DNA of 5,850 nucleotides from positions 1 to 5,850 of the forward strand of contig JBKQSL010000462.1 in NCBI GenBank assembly GCA_052143655.1, in the 5' to 3' direction. Below are positions 5,564 through 5,850 of this stretch, piece after piece. This DNA is from CAVSUR01 sp052143655. GTDB taxonomy: Bacteria > Actinomycetota > Actinomycetes > Streptosporangiales > Streptosporangiaceae. Below the pieces are notes generated by a model. The model saw nothing but the letters and a program-made list of their open reading frames with translations. It had not been told where the DNA came from and searched no databases. The number at the start of each line of letters is the position of its first letter. Position 1 is the stretch's first letter. A program made the position numbers and the translations under genes.

Positions 5564-5850
5564 GATCGGGTTGCCGGCCGGTTACCAGGTGTGAACGCCT
5601 TGCGGGCATGTTCCGCTGGCGGGTGCCGCGGGTGCAGGCGGTCCGGACGCGGCGGCGCTGGTTCGCGGGATTCCGGAAGGCGTATGCCAGCCTGGCCTCG
5701 AGCTTGGCGATCCGGTTCAGGGCCTCGCTCCTGGCGTTCGATTGAGTCGTCGACTACACGTGAACCGGTAGATCAGGCTGGGCCAGAGCGGGTGCGTGTG
5801 GTTCACCCGTTCCATCCGTGGTTTGAGCGGGACCTGGAGTTTGTGAAGCG
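5556..5850 (-). pseudogene. ISL3-family transposase, C-terminal fragment with a frameshift
   Basis: This is the C-terminal end of a DDE-type transposase of the ISL3 (IS204/IS1001/IS1096/IS1165) group, which cuts and rejoins the ends of its own element. The gene enters from beyond the right edge. In the frame starting at 5848 it reads KPRMERVNHTHPLWPSLIYR then FTCS, ending near 5753. The family sequence continues in another frame from about 5750 with TTQSNARSEALNRIAKLEAR, LAYAFRNPANQRRRVRTACT and a basic tail, to TAA 5556-5558. The conserved C-terminal signature is S-N-A-R-S-E-A-L-N-R followed by A-K and Y-x-F-R-N; the glutamate in SEALN is the likely third catalytic acidic residue. The switch corresponds to a one-base loss or two-base gain near 5750-5753 and would abolish activity. 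The remaining 300 or so residues are outside the window, so decay elsewhere cannot be judged. Sequencing error is the alternative. Confidence 0.75.

Larger units (their letters stand above)
5544..5850 (-). mobile_element. ISL3-family insertion sequence, right-end fragment cut by the window edge
   Basis: The identification rests on the transposase fragment inside it. The inner boundary is placed at GGCTCTTCG (5544-5552), which matches the kind of terminus known for ISL3-family elements, just beyond the transposase stop codon. The other terminal repeat and most of the transposase would lie right of base 5850. ISL3 elements usually make 8-bp target duplications; the candidate outside this end is CGGTAAGG (5536-5543), whose partner cannot be seen. 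The frameshift in the transposase suggests an inactive copy. Confidence 0.65.

Noticed and set aside
1..5850. tRNA, rRNA, CRISPR array, riboswitch or phage genes
   Set aside because: No T-loop plus acceptor pattern, no regularly spaced repeats beyond the short ones listed, and no phage structural or integrase sequence seen on either strand.

Overview
The window reads as accessory DNA from a high-GC actinomycete. The GC content is high, coding frames are strongly biased to G or C at third codon positions, starts are GTG or ATG preceded by GGAGG-type ribosome sites, -10 boxes fit TAGGAT or TANNNT, and the largest gene encodes an AfsR/LuxR-like NB-ARC plus TPR regulator typical of that phylum. 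Genus cannot be decided. The region is a mixture of one large intact regulator, two small intact-looking genes and several decayed pieces.

Left part (1-2478). Positions 1-926 hold no gene I can recognise, only a 14-bp perfect palindrome (214-227), a GC-rich hairpin (277-295) and an orphan strong Shine-Dalgarno sequence (860-868). At 927-1289 (+) lies a glyoxalase/VOC-superfamily gene with good ribosome site and -10 box, but its body is in a different frame from its start and end: two offsetting frameshifts make it a pseudogene, or there are two sequencing errors. Positions 1290-1620 are empty apart from a hairpin behind the VOC gene. At 1621-2094 (-) is a small single-pass membrane protein of unknown function with a long low-complexity tail. 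Positions 2095-2478 contain no convincing gene.

Centre (2479-5140). The dominant gene runs on the minus strand from a GTG at 4971 to a TAA at 2479: an 830-residue protein with an XRE helix-turn-helix, an NB-ARC/STAND ATPase and TPR repeats. It carries a single TTA codon. Upstream is a 169-bp divergent intergenic region with two exact 9-bp direct repeats at 11-bp period. They fall in the predicted -35/-10 spacer of the regulator and 8 bp before a TATGGT -10 box facing the other way.

Right part (5141-5850). A divergent small basic protein (5141-5419, +) ends right before a perfect GC hairpin. From 5544 to the window edge is one end of an ISL3-family insertion sequence, with a GGCTCTTCG terminus and the frameshifted C-terminal part of its transposase on the minus strand.

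Working model (inference): the regulator and the small divergent protein form a two-gene unit sharing an operator, set among decaying genes and an insertion sequence. I see no evidence for a phage, CRISPR array or complete biosynthetic cluster here.
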